A DNA stretch of 64,000 nt. It comes from Schistosoma haematobium. Lineage: Eukaryota; Platyhelminthes; Trematoda; Strigeidida; Schistosomatidae. This document shows, piece by piece, positions 61,139 to 64,000 of this stretch; position 1 is the stretch's first letter, and each line of letters begins with the position of its first letter. Location of the stretch: the NCBI RefSeq assembly GCF_000699445.3, contig NC_067198.1, positions 20,726,536 to 20,790,535 of the forward strand. Reading direction: 5' to 3'. Below the pieces are notes generated by a model. The model had not been told where the DNA came from and made no database searches. It saw only the letters and a program-made list of their open reading frames with translations. Both the position numbers and the translations under genes were made by a program.

Positions 61139-62804
61139 TTTTATTATTTATTTATTTATTTGAACGCATAAATATTGGTACAAGGAGGCACCAGATACAT
61201 ATGCGCCACACAATAACAATGAAAATGGGAAGAGATAAAGATTGTAAGGTGCGTATAGAAAAAAAAGTACAATAACGACCACAGATTAGTGTATGGTAGT
61301 GAAATAATAATATTGGGGGAAACGGAAAGGTACAACCAGAAAGAATTCTTTCAGTTAAGAAAGTTACAACCGATTTTTATGAAGCAAGTAAAGAAAAGTC
61401 ACAGCAGGATTGCCACTGGCTTTTATTCTGTGCCATATCTGATAACTTCTCTAGCCACTGTGTTACACCATCTCTCGGACCCCAACCAGGGAGTCGTGAA
61501 GGACCGACAGAAGCCAGTCCTGTACAGCCTTCATTCATAACACGACACCATATCATACGCTAACCACCTCTCTGCTCTTTCCAACCAGTCCCAATGTCGG
61601 CAAATAATGCGCGACGAGGAATTCTCTGAGACAACATTCGTAGAACATTTCCAAGCCACCGAGGTCGGTGTTTCAAGATATTGACACCAGTTGGATTATC
61701 ATCTCTGCGTCCAAACACACGATGCCGAATCTCTGCATTACTAACATGGTGTTGCCACTGGATATCACCAATCCTTCGGAGACAACGATGATCAAACACA
61801 GAGAGTCGTCTAGCATCCTCAACTCTGAGAGGCCAGGTTTCACAAGGATAAAGTAAAGTTGCTCTCACCGATGCGTTGTAGATCCGACCTTTTACAGCCA
61901 GACTAACATCACGAAGGCGCCAAAGATGGCTCAGATTGGCATAATCCGCTCTGGCTTTCACTATACGTGAATTGATCTCATCACTCACGCCACCACCAGC
62001 ACTTATGTAGCTACCTAGATGCACGAACTTCCTAAAGACGTAGTCAGCCCTATCTGTTGTCCGATCTGCATTAGTGTGCGAACGTTGAAGGGAGCCAGTT
62101 TGAATGGTGCGCGTGGTTTCAGAAAGACTGTTTCAGTATTCGTATTTGGTAGACGCATTCAACTTCCGACCAGAAAGTGACTCGAGATCATTTGGATAGA
62201 ACAGAGTTTCCACCATGGGCGAGCTGCTTTATAGGTTGAAAAGTAAGGATATGCAAGGTGGGAATTGAAGAGAGTGGATAAGTGACGTAGTACAAAAAAA
62301 ATAAAACTAAAAGTGAGTACTATCAAATGGGTTATTTGAATTGTAATAGGAGTGCGAGTATTATATTCAATAATCATTGTCATTTCATTTTAACCGAAGC
62401 AGGTGGTTTTCTTAGGGGGACACACCCCGAGCCTTTGACCTAAAGGTCTGACCCACAAGGCAATGGAGCATCGTGAGGAGATGCCGTCCCATGGTAGCCG
62501 GTGACTAACAATTGGTTCATACGCCATTTGTTTCCTCAGGATACTGAAGTTCATGTGCACTATTGGTTTGGAATCAGGGTTTCCCAACTTCCGTAGGTAG
62601 ACTCACCGTGTCCACCGGCCAGGTTAAATCGCCGGACATTCGCTTTTCGTCCTCTCAATTTCGTAAACAACACCCCCGCCACGAGATGGCAGTGAGTAAG
62701 AGTTCCCTGGCAGTGGCTGTATGCGCATGGCCATGTGAGAGCATTTCGAGAGGGAGGGCGGCCCCCCCACTCTCGGCCGTACCAGGGCATTTGGGGGTCA
62801 ATTT
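61139..62804 (-). mobile_element. RTE-B deletion derivative, copy 2 (5' leader present)
   Basis: Read on the minus strand: a 5' leader (62804-62390, shared with 8805-9215), a spacer, the start of the AP endonuclease (about 62115-62045, PFKLAPFNVRTLMQIGQQIG, compare [12 protein letters not shown] in RTE-A), then at about 62040 an abrupt jump to the RT C-terminus ([13 protein letters not shown] onward), 3'UTR and tail. The rest of the endonuclease and all RT catalytic motifs are deleted. It lies just after SCAMP exon 4, in antisense. Confidence 0.85.
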
Positions 62805-64000
62805 TTAGCAAACACCAATTTTAAGCGTAAGGAGAGACATCGTCTAACATGGCGATCTCCTGCACCAAACCAACGATGGACTCAAATAAACTATATTGCT
62901 ATCAGTCATCGTTGGAGAGACTCGATAGAAGACTGACGCTCATTCTGGAATACCTGTTTGGGCTCCGATCATGCTATAATACGAGCATACATTTGCTTGC
63001 ACCTCGCTGGACGCAGGAAAACCACACTAAAAAGACCCACTAGATTTGAACCGAGTGACGAGAAAGCTGAAAGTAGACTCCATGAACAACTGAGGTCATA
63101 CTTAGGTAGCTCTGAAATCGAAGCCGACCCAGATGCTACTTAGAAAGATATGCGAACAGTTGTGGAAACAGCAGTGACTAAAGAGTTACAAAAAACCAGT
63201 GGATTTCTTCAAGGTCTTTAAGTCTATTCTCGTAAACTCATCCCATCAGGCTCTGAACACGATGAAGTGCGTAAACAAATCAGATCTAGGTTAAGCAAAA
63301 GTCTAAGGAACGACCGTGAGCAGTGGTGGGCAACGTAAGTAAAAGAGATGGAAAAGGCGATGGCTGTAGGTAACACAAAACAGCTCTACAGACTAATAAA
63401 AGAAACTGGAATTAATAAGTTAAGTGTAAGTGAGGCGATCTCAGAAAAAGACAACAATTATCTGCTCTAGGCCCAGACGTTTAGAAAGATGGGTGGGACA
63501 CTAAGGAGCAGTTCAGCTGGCCTTCAGCTACTTGACAACTACCCACCATTGCCAAACAGCCTGAATAGAACATTGAAGTAGGTCCCCCTACTCTTGACTT
63601 AGAAGCATCATTTGACTCTGTTGACCCAGAGGTTCTATGTCATTGAAAGGTGTACCTCAGAAGCACATGAACCTTGTGAAGGCTCTTTACTCGAACACTA
63701 CTAATTGTGTAAGAGCTTATTGCGGACTGTCATCTAGTTTTGCAACTTCAAATAGTGTCCGTCAAGGCTGTCCACTCTCTCCATTTTTGTTTACCTTCAT
63801 CATAGACCTACTGATGGAAATAACGCTCTCATCGACTGAATTTTCGGGCATTGACCTCCTTCCAGGTGGTCGACTTATCGATTTAGAATACGCAGATGAC
63901 ATAGTCCTGTTTGGTGAAGACGCTGATAAAATGAAGAGTGCTTTGGTAGCACTGAGCAACAATGCCAAGATATTTGGGATGCATTTCTCCCCTTCTAAAT
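62805..64000 (+). pseudogene. RTE-A copy, internally deleted, continues past window
   Basis: It starts inside the endonuclease (ANTNFKRKERHRLTWRSP, SDHAIIRAYICLHLAGRR), continues through the linker with stops (for example at 63138), and near 63595 loses the segment between the linker and RT motif A (DLEASFDSVD follows directly). From 63725 it is identical to 51614-51890 ([26 protein letters not shown]). Sequence identity rises sharply there, which may reflect two fused copies or gene conversion. Confidence 0.8.

Overview
The window is AT-rich animal DNA from a parasitic flatworm, almost certainly a Schistosoma species (not resolved to species). The evidence is its repeats: Penelope-like elements with GIY-YIG endonucleases, RTE-type LINEs resembling SR2, a CR1-like LINE, and tRNA-derived SINEs of the Sm-alpha type that carry hammerhead ribozyme motifs. 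There are also two intron-rich host genes of recognisable animal families. No bacterial gene architecture, CRISPR array or rRNA was seen.

Host genes. (1) A glucose-6-phosphatase catalytic subunit lies on the minus strand at 30106-36416. Five well-supported exons and a probable 36-nt upstream exon were found; the start codon was not. (2) A secretory carrier membrane protein (SCAMP) lies on the plus strand from the ATG at 48936 through exons at 49015-49288, 50578-50875 and 60926-61027, and continues past the window. Its first intron is 55 bp. Its third intron is about 10 kb and is largely retrotransposon.

Repeats, left to right. 270-1164: chimera of an RTE-B 5'UTR/3'-tail derivative and an RTE-A 3' end. 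5800-7500: decayed Penelope element (PLE), with a hammerhead-like motif at 7966-7999. 8805-9291: SINE-like RTE-B derivative. 11475-11745: Sm-alpha SINE. 18112-18490: two SINEs in inverted orientation. 18690-21890: nearly intact PLE (family 1), split by a LINE fragment in its 3' region. 22440-22700: another hammerhead-bearing repeat. 22720-24080: PLE family 2 (minus). 24376-25320: long inverted repeat of PLE ends. 32470-32640: SINE inside the G6Pase gene. 36870-37890 and 37915-39625: PLE family 1 (plus) and family 2 (minus), tail to tail. 39952-40516: recent RTE-A insertion with an 11-bp target duplication. 42280-44100: old RTE-A carrying a nested LINE with a 12-bp target duplication. 45640-48830: decayed LINEs and a three-copy unclassified repeat.

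Inside SCAMP intron 3: RTE-A fragments (51614-53345), a SINE (54300-54520), an RTE-B derivative (54549-55469) and a full-length RTE-A (56015-59960) flanked by a 13-bp target duplication. After SCAMP exon 4 come a second RTE-B derivative (61139-62804, minus) and another RTE-A that runs off the end.

The retroelements fall into autonomous families (RTE-A, RTE-B, PLE1, PLE2, a CR1-like LINE, two other LINEs) and short derivatives that appear to parasitise them (RTE-B deletion derivatives, Sm-alpha SINEs). Several RTE-A fragments are identical over hundreds of bases, so that family has been active very recently. The most distinctive signal is a set of dispersed hammerhead motifs, most with the same minimal two-base-pair stem III and four-base loop.
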